This document shows, piece by piece, positions 46,033-57,780 of a DNA stretch of 64,000 bases (its first letter is position 1; the number at the start of each line of letters is the position of its first letter). The position numbers and the translations under genes are program-made. The notes beneath the pieces are model-generated. The model did not search any database. It had not been told where the DNA came from and saw nothing but the letters and a program-made list of their open reading frames with translations. Source of the stretch: Macrotrachela quadricornifera (Eukaryota > Rotifera > Eurotatoria > Philodinida > Philodinidae); the NCBI GenBank assembly GCA_022393335.1, contig JAJEKB010021111.1:408491-472490 (forward strand), read 5' to 3'.

Positions 46033-46774
46033 TATATCACTAAAATCAGTAAAAAAAAATAAATTGTACGTATAGAAAAGAGATAGAGATATTCTGTTAA
46101 TCTGAATTGTTCTAGTAAAATTGGATCTTTGAGAAATATTTTTGAGTGATGTTGGCGTTGAGAAATATCTGTGGTTTGAAGAAAGTCGACTGAAAACATT
46201 CACATGTGAACGTTAGAAACTGTTTTGCTAATTGAAGTGTCATAAAGTAATATTAAATTGAATAGAATTTTACTATCGAGAGATTTATTTGACGATTGAA
46301 AAACGTGATCATGAACTACGAACGAAGAAAAAACACAAATTAGATCAGAGAAGATCTGCATTACGTTTTGCTGTATGTTTCTTTATTTACGAATCTTACA
46401 TTATCTAATAAGATCCGATACGAGTCATTTGTCAGTTTTTGTATGTTTCTTATTATAAGAATCTTGTAAAATTTTTTGCTGGCATCTTATTATCTGAATC
46501 TTTTAAAAAAGTAACAAATACGATAATACTGCTTCGTTTAATATGATCACACGACCTTATAAGACATTACAAGGTCTGATGTTTGATTTTTCGACCTGTA
46601 TTGTGTATTAGAACAACTCAAGGGTGATTTAATTTGATTATATCGACATATAGCAAAGATTAAGGGCTATGCATATTGTCAAAATGAAATCGATTTTATT
46701 CGTTCGTAAATCAAAGAATTTTTCTCTCCAAATCTTTTACTCAATTTCTGATTTCAATATTCATTCCAAATGAG
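46033..46774. other. no gene recognised
   Basis: AT-rich spacer between two mobile elements. Confidence 0.4.
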
Positions 46775-47458
46775 TATAGGCAATGTACCTAATAAGAACA
46801 ACTATGTCAGTGATGTTGATTCTTTTCAACACATTTTTTATCGTAAAAAAATTTTTTTTTGTATATTGAAGTGAAAGAGCATCTGGAAAATAGAATTGAT
46901 GCAAAAATGAGCTAATTATCTTGGAAATTAATTGAGTTGTTAGAGGAATATTTCGAAGAAATGAATTTGTTCGTAATAAGAAGAACAAGCTAAAAAATGT
47001 TCATAGTACAAACAATCTATGTAAAATAGATAGAAAATCAAAGATTTTTACTAAATGAGATTTATAGTTTTAAAAATAAAAAAATTCAACTAAAAATTGA
47101 AATATTAATTTTATGAATAAAAATCAAATGGTAATTCCCTTTGCCTCAAACTGCTGCAATCTAAGGTACCTTAGACAAAGAAATATTTTAGTTTAGTCTT
47201 GGAAAATGCTCGTTAAGTTAAGATTTTTTATTTTCTATGCATTTTACATAGACTATTCGTACTATGAATATTTCTTAGCTTGTTCTTCTTATTACGAACA
47301 AATTCATTTCTCCGAAATATTCCTCTAATTAGTCAATTCTATTTGGCAGATGCTCTTCTACTTTAAAATGCAAAAAAAAATTTTTTTACGATAAAAATTG
47401 TGTTAAAAAGAAGCAATATCACTGGCATAGCTTTTCTTATTAGGTACATTGCCTGTAG
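46775..47458. repeat. foldback element
   Basis: ATAGGCAATGTACCTAATAAG at the left is mirrored by CTTATTAGGTACATTGCCTGT at the right. The arms of about 250 bases share ATCGTAAAAAAATTTTTTTT, TTCGAAGAAATGAATTTG-like and GTAATAAGAAGAACAAGCTAA. A spacer of roughly 170 bases lies between. Non-coding. Confidence 0.7.
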
Positions 47459-47679
47459 TTGTGTTGTCATAGAGAAAGACTTCCATCATATTAGTTGATT
47501 TTATTTCTGCTCTATTTCTATCACATATTGTCAGTATGCAGATAGACGATACCTCAATAACAGATGGCTTGCGATGTGTGCAAGTATGACTATTGTCTCC
47601 GAAGATTTATTTTTTTTTTACATAGAAAATTTTACACAACAAACATTGAAATTGTGCGCATTGAAGTAAGTTTTACACA

Positions 47680-50600
47680 ATGGTCTATCAATATCTGAGG
47701 CAAATACGACAATGGATTCTTGAATTGAATTTATTCAAAAGTGATTCGAATGATGTTGAAAAAGTCAAGGAAGAACGACTTGCTACACGAATCTACATTG
47801 TTTGTCTAATTAGTCTTTTGTTTACTGTTGGTATTATCGCCGCATTTACTCTTCGAACGATTGATAAAATTATTTATTTTCCATCAGAGATTGAATTTGA
47901 ATATTTATGGGAAAAGTATTCAAATACACTCAATTGTCCTTGCTCAGAATTATCAATTACCTATGGAACATTTGTCACGACTCATATTCAATATCATCAA
48001 GTATGTTCAAGTCAATTTGTTGAACAAGCATGGATCGATGCAATTTATATTGAGAGAAATTCATCTTCGTCATTGTCTAATGACATACGCTTTAGACTGA
48101 ATATCTTCTGGCAAATTATAGCTGAGTTCTGTCGTATCAGTAAACAAACGTCAATTGCAGCGATAAAAAATTTCCAAGAATCGAATTTTTTTAATCCACA
48201 AACCACTACTCGACAATATGTAGAAATTCAAGCTCGATCAGCTCTCAATTCATCATTGGAAACAGCTCGTATAAGATTGACACGCACTTTACTATCTATA
48301 CAACAAACAACTATAGGTAACCAACTTGTATCTGGTATGGGAACAAATTTCAATATTCAATATGATGATGCAAATGAATATCAAACACTTTATCCTACTC
48401 TTCATCCAAGAATTTTTGATAATTGTTCATGTTTGAATTCTAATGGATGTCCTCGACCATCTGTTTTCATCAATGATCAAGGACAATGGATGAATATATC
48501 AGGAATGATCGATGATTGTTTAATTGTTAGTGCTACTCTCGCTTCATCACTTGAATGTTATTACAATCGTACATGTCTTTCTCTTCTACATAGCCAATTG
48601 ACTATGAATATCGAAACACTATCGACTACTTCTGACAAACATTTTACACCAAGATCAACTGTACAAATGCTTCTAGACGAATTAATGATTGATGAATTAA
48701 CTATTGATATAGTATACGATTCAATCTATACACATTGTAATCCTACTAAATGTAATTATAGATACACACATCGTTTCGATATTCTCTTTATAATTACAAC
48801 TATTATCGGTATTTTTGGTGGACTCTCATTTGTACTTTATTTACTTGCACCTTACATTGCAAAAGCTATTCAAAATCGTCAACAGAGATCTTTATCTAAT
48901 GGCAATTTAACTTTTTCCATAGTTTGTAAGTTATCTAATGTGATTTTCTTTTAGTTTGCTTATCGATGAAATAAAGATGGATTTCCGATACTGTTTTGTC
49001 TTTGTAGTGCAAGTCATTCGTGATTATCTTCAAGCAATGCCACGTATGCTTCGAGAGCAGATTGTTACCTTGAATCTTTTCAAAAGTAGACCACCTTATA
49101 CACCAGAAAAGTTACATCGTGATCGAATAACTACACGATTATTCATCATTTTCTTCATCATTTCCGCTGTAATTTCAGCATTTTATATCATTCTATCGAA
49201 ACCAGTGCAAGTTGTCACGATTACTCATCCATCAGAATCCATCTATAGGAATTTGTATCGTGATCATTCAGCTACATTGCAATGTCCCTGTTCAAAATTG
49301 TCAGTGTCTTTTAAAAAATTTCTTTCTGTAACATATACATTACATGAAGTCTGTTCCAGTGATTTAATTTCACCAATATGGCTTGATTATTTGGCATCGG
49401 TCAATTTATCTCATATTATTTATGTCCCACCATCACAAATGTATAATGATTTTCGTACAATTGGTGGATCCTATTTTCAATTTATAGCTATGTTTTGTTC
49501 TCTAGCTAAAACTATTATTGAAAATGCCAATCAAGCATTTCTTGATACTCAATTTATCAATGATCGTGTTATTTCTCCAATAAAATTCTATCAACAAGTT
49601 GATGGGTTAATTGATTCATTTATTAATTCGACACGCAATGATTTTGTACATACAGTCAATCTTATACGTATGGCTATTTTAGCTAATCAATTTGTGGTTG
49701 GTACAAATATTAATACAAAAATAACAGTAGATAATAATAGCCTAGTGACAATTACTGAGTTACCCTTGGCTGACATTAATATGGTGAGTGAATATAGTGT
49801 GAGCTCGAATGGACCCTGTTTGTGCAGCAGTGTAGGAGATCGTTGCCAATTGGCATCGGGATTGTTTTTGAATACTTCAGATGAATCTCTCTCATTGCGT
49901 ATGATGGTTGGTATATCAATTGGTTGTTTGCCCTTACTTGGCTTTCTAGAATCGACTATAAGCTGGTGGTATAATCAAACTTATATCGAACAAATTCGTA
50001 ACACTTATGCATTAAGTGTTGATTCAATGTTGCCACCGCCCATGATTAAATCACTTAATGCAAGTATACCAAGTCGATTTCTTGCAAGTACGTCGAATGA
50101 TCTACTCAATGAAATGTTCGTTGAAACATGGATTAGTTATAATTCTCGTTTTGATATTTTCTATGAACAATGTGCACCAATATTATGTTCATACACAATC
50201 ATTCAACGACGTAGTATTATCGTTATTGTTCTCCTTCTCATCTCTATTTATGGTGGACTCAATCAAGTTCTACATCTAACTACACCACTAGCTATGAAAA
50301 TCGGTGTCTTTATTCTAGCAAAATGGCGACAACATCGCTATAGGCGGGGTAAGTAATATCGTTGCCATTTTTTTTCATAAATATGGATGAAAATCTTTAC
50401 ACAATTACACTTCTACGTGGGCTATGCTGAAAGTTTTTAGATTTTCAATACTGTTAGCTTAGTTTGAAAAGATTTTATTATATTTGTTCAAAGTAATGTC
50501 CTTGTACGCTAATGCACTTATTCATTCTTTCAAACCACTTTTTGGACACCGTCCATTTATTCTTGGACTGCAGCATGAAATTCATTAATGTCTTGGTGAT

Positions 50601-53600
50601 TTTTGTCGAGCAACTTAATGTGTTGAACGTCTAAATATTCCATTGTTAGTGTTGCCCTATGTGTAGGGATGTACCGAGACCGAGACCAAACCGAGACTCT
50701 CGGTCTCGGTCTCGGTCTCGGTGTCTCTCGGTTGGTCTCGGTCTCGGTCAGTCTCGGTCTCGGTCTCGGTCCGTCTCGGTCTCGGTCTAGTCTCGGTCTC
50801 GGTCTCGGTTAGTCTCGGTCTCGGTCGGTCTCGGTCTCGGTCAGTCTCGGTCTAGTCTCGGTCGGTCTCGGTCTCGGTCAGTCTCGGTCTCGGTCAGTCT
50901 CGGTCTCGGTCTAGTCTCGGCCTCGGTCAGTCTCGGTCTCGGTCTAGTCTCGGTCAGTCTCGGTCTCGGTCAGTCTCGGTCTCGGTCTAGTCTCGGCCTC
51001 GGTCAGTCTCGGTCTCGGTCTAGTCTCGGTCGGTCTCGGTCTCGGTCAGTCTCGGTCTCGGTCTAGTCTCGGCCTCGGTCAGTCTCGGGTTTTTAAAGAC
51101 ACTATCTTTGTATCTGTCCTTTCTCGGCTTTCCATTCTCTAAATATTTTTATATATTATTCGAATCATTTTATGAAAAGATATTCATTTCTTCTGAAAAC
51201 TCGGTCAAATCAGCCACATTTAACGAAATTAGTGTCATCAACATGAAAAATTTCTTCACCAATGATATCTGAGAAAAAGAACAATTCAACATGCATCGAA
51301 AAAACGGAAATCCAGAAGACCGAGACTGGCCGAGACCGAGACTAGACCGAGACCGAGACTGACCGAGACCGAGACTAGACCGAGACCGAGACCGAGACCG
51401 AGGCTGACCGAGACCGAGACCGACCGAGACCGAGACTGACCGAGACCGAGACTAGACCGAGACCGAGACTAGACCGAGACCGAGGCTGACCGAGACCGAG
51501 ACTGACCGAGACCGAGACTGACCGAGACCGAGAGGTTCGGGCTCGGTACACCCCTACCTATGTGCTGATGCATTATCGTGATGAATAATGAGATCGTTGA
51601 GACATTGATGTTTCACCACTTGTTTTAACACATCTGAAAGGTATTCATCCTGTTTTTGAGCTTCAGTTAAAAAATGAGACACCCAACGACATGTAATCTT
51701 TCTTAAACCAAGATAATCATGAAGGATAGATTGAGTTGCTGTTGAACCAATCTATGAGGTGTCTTCTATTTTTTGGCATGTAATACGTGGATCGATATTA
51801 ACCAGTTGTTAGACAGCTTCAATGTTGTCTGGAGTGATCGCACTTCTTAGTCGACCAGCACGAGATTAACCTTCGAAATGATTTATGCCACCTTTCAATT
51901 CAGCAAACCAATTGTAAACTGTGGCACGTGAAATACAAGAGTGACCAAGTGTTTTGTATAATGATTGAAGACATTCATTTTGTGACAATTGTTTTTTGTA
52001 ATTATAATAAATCCATAATTCGAATTTGTTCTCATATAAGATTCATAGTAATGGGAAAAAATGTGTTAGCAGTGTACTATTTAATCTACAAGCAAAAGAA
52101 ATGGTAAATGTTCGAGAGCTAAAACTTTGTGTAGTTTCTTTTAAGACTTCCCTAGTGAATGTACTGAATGCAGGGTACTTTTGCAGGTACTTTGCTACAA
52201 GAATATCCCAACAACTTGAAGGTATTTAAGTACCTTGATGTTATTCTATGGATTTTCAGTACTTAGTTATAAAACACTTTCAAATGTTCAAATATGATAA
52301 TTTATTAAGAAAATTTTGCCTAGAGTCCTATAGAAAATGGGTAAAGATTGGAACAAGTACTTGCTGGGTACTATGTACTGAGCTAATTTCTAGCAGGGTA
52401 CCCGATCAAGTTGTTGGGACATACTGGTATGGGAGTACCTCGCCAAGTATCCTGATGAAAACTGGTTTAGTACACAGTACCCTAAATTCAGTACATTCAC
52501 TAGGGTTGAGTCTACCACCATAACTAACAAACTTGTAGATATCTATCAAATTAATAAAAAATCTAAAAACTTTTAGCATAATCTACATATAAGATGATTT
52601 TTCAGTATTTTTGAGAGAACATCGAAATTTGAAAACACGATATAATCTATGCTTGTTTGCTATGTAGAATTGCTGCCAATCATTATTTATCTACGACAAT
52701 TACCAAGGAAACTTATTCGATCTATTATTGAGTTCAATCTCTTTCAATCAGATGCAGTTGATGCAGCTAGTATAAGTCAAGAACGATGGTTCACACGTGT
52801 CTATCTAGTTCTCTTAACCATCTCTCTTGGCATGTTGATTTTATACTCGAGTCTAGTTGACCGTATTCAAACTGATATATATCCTATATCTTCAATTGTA
52901 AACTATGAGCAACTTCTTAAACTTCATCCTGATAATCTTTATTGTCCATGTACACAAAAAACGATTCCATATAATACATTTATTCATCGTCTTGAAGTGA
53001 GTTCAAGCCATCCGATATGTACAAGTGATTTTGTCTCTACATACTGGATGAATTTTCTAGCTCCATGGCAAGGAAAACCATCTTGGTTAAGCAAAAATGA
53101 TTTTCGTTCTTGGAGTCCAGCTTTTTTTCGAGTAATTATAATGCTCTATTCATTGGCACAAAGTACTATTACGAATAGTCTCTTAGATTTTCTTTCGTTT
53201 AATCTACTTACTGATCAGATAATGTCGCGCGCATTATTTGAGCAGAGAATAAAGATAATTTTAGATCAAATACAAACTTCAATACCGATGGAATATGCAC
53301 AAACATTGGAACTTTTTCGCATGACAACACAAGGAAATGCCCTTCTGACTTTATATTCCTCTAATTGGAAACTCATGACAAATAAATATCAATTCGAAAA
53401 TACTGCTTTCATAGCTATACCCATCACTTACAATAATACTAATGAGAACAGCACGTGTTCATGTGCTACATCAAAATCATGTTCAATGATAGCACAACTG
53501 TTTGATCGCAATTCAGCTCCTTATCATTTGATTGATGGTATATTCACGAGCTGTTTCCTAGTCGAATCAGTTCTTCAATCATCTTTATCATGTTTTTATT

Positions 53601-53986
53601 CTACGACATGTTTATACACATTGATCAATGCAATGGAAGTGTTTGATGATAATCTTGGTTATGTTTGGCAAATAGAACCAGATTTTTTTACACCTTTGAG
53701 TGCATTTTCATCACGGTTTTCGGAAAACGCAACACTCGAAACAATTGTCAAAGCTATGTTTATCGAATCGTGGACGAGTAATGTATCTTATGAATCATTT
53801 TTCAATGCATGTGGACTCATTCAGTGTTCGTTCTCGTATCATTATCGATTCGATATCTTGGACATATTAACGACCTTCTTGGCGACATTTAATGGTCTGT
53901 CTACTGCTTTACGATTTCTAGTACCAATATTTATTCGATTCATTATAAAAATTCGAAATCGACGGCGTGTTGCACCTTATCAATAA
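47680..53986 (+). CDS. three-unit, six-transmembrane protein (concatenated 2-TM Cys-rich units)
   Basis: Exons 47680-48925, 49008-50348 and 52668-53986 join through two phase-1 introns (82 and 2319 bases; donors T|GTAAGT and G|GTAAGT, acceptors TTTGTAG and TATGTAG) into 1301 residues. Each exon encodes one unit of 415-447 residues. A unit has a short basic start ending (L/F)NLF(K/Q)S, a helix near residue 37-58, an ectodomain of ~300 residues, a second helix with G/N-G-L-(S/N) in its core (IFGGLSFVLYLLAP, IYGGLNQVLHLTTP, TFNGLSTALRFLVP), and a short basic tail. Shared ectodomain cysteines: CPC after TM1, H-x-(V/I)-CSS/CTS, C-x-C-x(5-7)-C, a single C, a C..C pair near the end; many NxS/T sites. 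Predicted topology is N- and C-termini inside with three extracellular loops, as in a linked trimer of 2-TM channels (ENaC/P2X style), but no family signature is recognised. Alternative: three tandem genes; no in-frame ATG sits well at units 2 and 3. Confidence 0.7.
50440..52010 (-). pseudogene. mariner transposase relic in intron 2, split by another element
   Basis: On the minus strand, 52010-51565 shows SRATVYNWFAELKGG (helix-turn-helix), RSAITPDNIEAV, DPRITCQKIEDT and LIIHHDNASAH, the second catalytic Asp block. After the insertion at 50664-51556, the reading resumes TLTMEYLDVQHIKLLD and a C-terminal WFERMNKC...QGHYFEQI-like phrase to about 50440. Several stops and frame changes are present and the first-Asp block seems deleted. 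It lies antisense within the intron of the three-unit gene. Confidence 0.7.
50664..51556. mobile_element. hAT-like element built of inverted CTCGGT hexamer arrays
   Basis: An exact 8-base duplication CCTATGTG (50656-50663 and 51557-51564) flanks TAGGGATGTACCGAG at the left and CTCGGTACACCCCTA at the right (14 of 15 bases as inverted termini). From 50693 to about 51087 the left arm is almost wholly CTCGGT repeats broken by CAGT/CTAGT. From about 51318 to 51540 the right arm is the same array in opposite orientation (ACCGAG). A 230-base unique, non-coding loop separates them. The element interrupts the mariner relic, so it is the younger insertion. Confidence 0.88.
52150..52505. mobile_element. 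MITE with GGTACC-rich body in intron 2
   Basis: CCCTAGTGAATGTACTGAAT at the left is mirrored by ATTCAGTACATTCACTAGGG at the right. The body is rich in GGTAC/GTACC words. A related GGTACC-rich patch lies in an intron of the ABC-transporter gene at 60040-60190. Confidence 0.65.
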
Positions 53987-54158
53987 ATCAATAATTGAAC
54001 TATCCACTTATTTTACTCTTCAAATTTTATCATTTAATCAATTCATCCGAGTTGATATTACATGTTTGATCTTGAACGAATACTCGGCTGTAATAAAACA
54101 TCAATCAATTCGTGACACGACGTTTCTGCGTCGATATTTCCGCGCAGTAACACTATGG

Positions 54159-54690
54159 CGCGCAACACTTCCGTGCAAATGAATTTTTTCTTGTCTGTTT
54201 ATGTTGAGCTAATGCTAGAGGAATTACATGGATTGCTACAGGAATTATCTGGAATGTCACAGGGATCATCTATGATACTGACTGGATCGCCTGGGATGCT
54301 AGAGGCATCACCAATGAATCTAAACACATCCATTAGTGATGCTTGTAAAATCCCATATGACCTCTCCAGCAACTCAGATGATCCATCTAACATTCCAGGT
54401 GATGCGTCTAGCATCTCGGACGATGATTCTAACATCCATAGCAATCTCTCTAGTATCTCGGGCGATGTATGTAGCATTCCAGATGATCCTTCCAATATCC
54501 AAGGTGATCCTGTAGTGTCCCAGATGATCTCTCCAGCATCCCAGCCAGTATCATAGATGATCCCTGTAACATTATAGGTGATTCCCGTAACGTTCCATAT
54601 AATTTCTATAGCAATCCAGGTAATTCCTCTAGCATTAGCTCCACATACACAGAAGAAAAAAATTCATTTGCACGGAAGTGTCGTGCGCGG
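54159..54690. repeat. palindromic minisatellite element
   Basis: CGCGCAACACTTCCGTGCAAATG at the left is mirrored, with changes, by CATTTGCACGGAAGTGTCGTGCGCG at the right. Between them lie degenerate repeats of about 21-24 bases (variants of GGATCATCTGGGATGCTAGAG), forward in the left half and reversed in the right half. Long frames on both strands are a result of the repeat period being near a multiple of three, not coding. Confidence 0.7.
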
Positions 54691-55038
54691 AGACGTCGGT
54701 CAATCAATTTTCAAAGTATGTTTCATGATCTGAACGGTGATGGACTGTGAATTCATATTTATCTCCAGTATACTCTAAGACTCTGTCTAAATTAAGTTTC
54801 GCTAAAATTGATCAAAACATGAAAATCTTGGATTCTGTATTCGTTTTATATGATAATCTTTACTTGTGCTAGAAAATGATAAGATTATTTTCCTTAATCG
54901 AGCATGAAATGAGTGAGATAAGAACAAAACATGTTGCGTAAAATATTAAATAAATTCTTCGAAAATTTTACAAATTGATCAGAGATTAGTGACCCAATTC
55001 TTAAAGGTAGAAGAAACATTTTTGACGGCAGTGACTAG

Positions 55039-56648
55039 TAGTGGCGGAGCCACCGGAGGAGCTAAGCTCTCCCTAGAAACTTTTGAGCTCTCCCTAGGAA
55101 ACTTGAGTTCTCTCCAGGAAGTTCGTGCTCCAACTACAGTATGTGGCTAGCTAGCAACGTAGCTTCTCAAAAGGGATACTTTTTAATGGAATTGCGCTAT
55201 CCAGAATGAGTTATAGCTATTTAAAAGTTATAGTATTTCTTTTTCGTATTTAGCTATCAGTTTAAAGAAAATGGCGATGATATTAAGTTATTTTAACAGT
55301 TGCCCAGATCTCCGTTTTACATTCTGATTTCTCTTATCTATAGTCATGATAAACATCTCCCGAACAAAATACAAAAGGAGTCAGAATACGCAGATATAAG
55401 TTCATTAAAACAAATAACAGAATATGACCGGTTGTTAGAATTTTTCATCATCTATCGATTAAATAATATTGTGTTGGAATAATTTCTATCGTTAGTTAGA
55501 GAAGATTGTGTTATATTATTATCAAAACATTCGCTTCTTATCTATATACGTGTTGTTAACACAAAATATTCGTACATTATACCTTATTTTCAATCGCCGT
55601 TATTATATATTTGTAAATCTCTTATAAATAATATCCCAGCTGCAAAACTGAATCTAGGTCATAGAATAACGAATCAACAAGATTTTACATGTACATTCTA
55701 CGGAAAAATACTTGTCGATAATGTTGGTAACCCTACAGTTAGTAATATATCAATTTATAAAATGATCACATTGATTTCAATCACTTTTTTTCTCTGCTTC
55801 AAAACAATCAACAGTTAGAAATAAATTTCTGATAAATTTTAAATATTTGTAAAGATATTAATGGTACGGAAAACAACAAATTTCCAATCTGATTTTTTAA
55901 AAAAGTCTTGTTGCGTTCACCAACATAGACCTCTAATTTTCTAAACAGTCATGAAAATTCAACAACTTTAAGTGACTTGACGAGGTATATCAGACGAAAA
56001 CATCTACATTTTAAATCTGTGCTCCTTTTTCTACAATATTTTGAATTATGACTGTAGAATCATATAGATATTTAGGAAAAAAGTAGGTATATATAAATTT
56101 ATGATGATAATTTGTAAACAATTCGAAATCATATCGCCATCTCTGCAAGATGAAAAATCAATAATGTAAGATTAATCTTTAGGAGACTATTTATTGCTTT
56201 TATTAAATACCAATGTAGACAATTAAATAGTTGTGCAAATTCTTAGAAAGATATGGTAAATAAAGGTAGATGCAAGATCTTCAGATGCCTATGATATATT
56301 AAAATAGTAATGTGAATGATTAAATAGCTACAAGTTCTTTACATAGCAGTAATAGAATTAAATAGCTATGAGCATGACAAATAGTTACACTAACAAATCA
56401 TTCAACAAATTATTTTCTATATCGTTTGGTGCTAACTATGTATACAAAAGAAATTGTATCTCTTTTGAGAATGAGCTATTACCAAAAACGGTGTCAGAGA
56501 GTCAAAGCTGTAGGAAGTACCTGGATTTTTTTGGTGTTCGCTTTGGTTTTTCAGGAAAAATTTAGTTTTGAAGTGTGGGAGCGGAAAATCCAAAATCGAA
56601 TTTTGGGAGCTCAGCTCTCCCTCGACCAAAATTCTGGCTCCGCCACTA
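55039..56648. mobile_element. hAT-like non-autonomous element, 1.6 kb
   Basis: TAGTGGCGGAGCCA at the left is mirrored by TGGCTCCGCCACTA at the right (perfect over 14 bases). The flanks GTGACTAG (55031-55038) and ATGACTAG (56649-56656) form an 8-base duplication with one mismatch. Both termini carry GAGCTCTCCCT / AGGGAGAGCT words. The interior is AT-rich, and short frames at 55300 and 56368 have no transposase motif. Confidence 0.78.
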
Positions 56649-57119
56649 ATGACTAGCTTATCTCTGGAATAGCGATTACAGATTTCGACTATTACCATAC
56701 TGTGAAGCTTTTTCTTTCTCTACAGCTATATAAAAGTAGCTTAATAATCGATATTTAGCGATTTATTTAGAGAAAAAAAAAATTTGATACACACATAAAA
56801 TATATCATGCTAACACGTATAGTGTCGTAAGAAAAACGATAAATTGTTTGGGATTGTTATCACTATTTCAATAAAACAAATCTTAAATTAACTTTCAATG
56901 AAACTCTTGTTTTTCACTAAAGATTAGAAATTCAGTTCATAGGAAATAGAAGAAGATAAAAAACTTCTTTTTTTCACAGTACGAAATTCAAGTCTTATAG
57001 GGATAACCACTTGAGAAACTCTGAACTAACCCTATTTTAAAACATGAATAACCATCTCATAAAAAAACAATTGATTTAAAATGAGCCTTACTTAATTTTA
57101 AAACGATCCGCGATTCCTG

Positions 57120-57780
57120 ATCTAAATCATTATCAAATTATCTTAAATTAGCAGGAAAATCTTGTAAATTAACTAAAGTAGCTAATCTTCTTGAAGATGT
57201 TGGTAAAACAATAACTCGATCTAATGCAACACGTTGGAATTCACAATATCTTCTTATTAAATCTATTATTGTTTTAGGAAAAGCAATAATTGATAAAATT
57301 ACTAATCTTATCAATGATAATGATTTCATTTTATTACAAAGAGCAATGGATATATTAGAACTATTTGCTGAAATAATATCTTATATTTAATCCAAATTAA
57401 TTGCTACAGCTAATCTTGTTGTGCTGTCGATAGTGTATGTTATTGGTCATTCGGAGAATATAAAATCATAATGTTTCATTTTTGAAAAAGTTGTGTATTC
57501 AACTTGAATAATCTATTGATAAAATATTTGCTGATATTGTTAAACTTTTATCTCACCAGATTGTCGAGGTGGATGATCTATTTTCTGATCCAATTTATTT
57601 AGTTTCTCAAATTTAAATATCATTGGCTCAATCAGATGAATTATAAGCTGATAGTGCAAGCAAAAATGAAACAAGATGTATTACAGATGATATTTGATGA
57701 ATATAAACAAAATATTAATATACTATTTGTTAATACACTACATACAGAACCATCGTTATTTTCCTTTAATTCTTAAAAGT
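57120..57780 (+). pseudogene. hAT transposase C-terminal relic
   Basis: The plus strand at 57150-57390 reads LEDVGKTITRSNATRWNSQYLL and continues to DFILLQRAMDILELFAEIISYI, the hAT core with the T-R-W-N-S signature. After a TAA, pieces such as SIDKIFADIVKLL and DDLFSDPIYLVS (hAT C-terminal block before LLDP) appear in a second frame to about 57640. Stops and shifts are frequent. It could once have mobilised the hAT-like elements nearby, but it is inactive and the link is not shown. Confidence 0.65.

Noticed and set aside
48926..48954. A 29-base intron candidate between units 1 and 2 (GTAAGT...TTTTAG)
   Set aside because: Too short to splice; the acceptor at 49007 gives an 82-base intron with the phase shared by the next junction.
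54155..54556. 133-codon frame rich in Ser, Asp and Pro, resembling a repetitive secreted protein
   Set aside because: Minisatellite with a period near a multiple of three; an equally open frame exists on the opposite strand.
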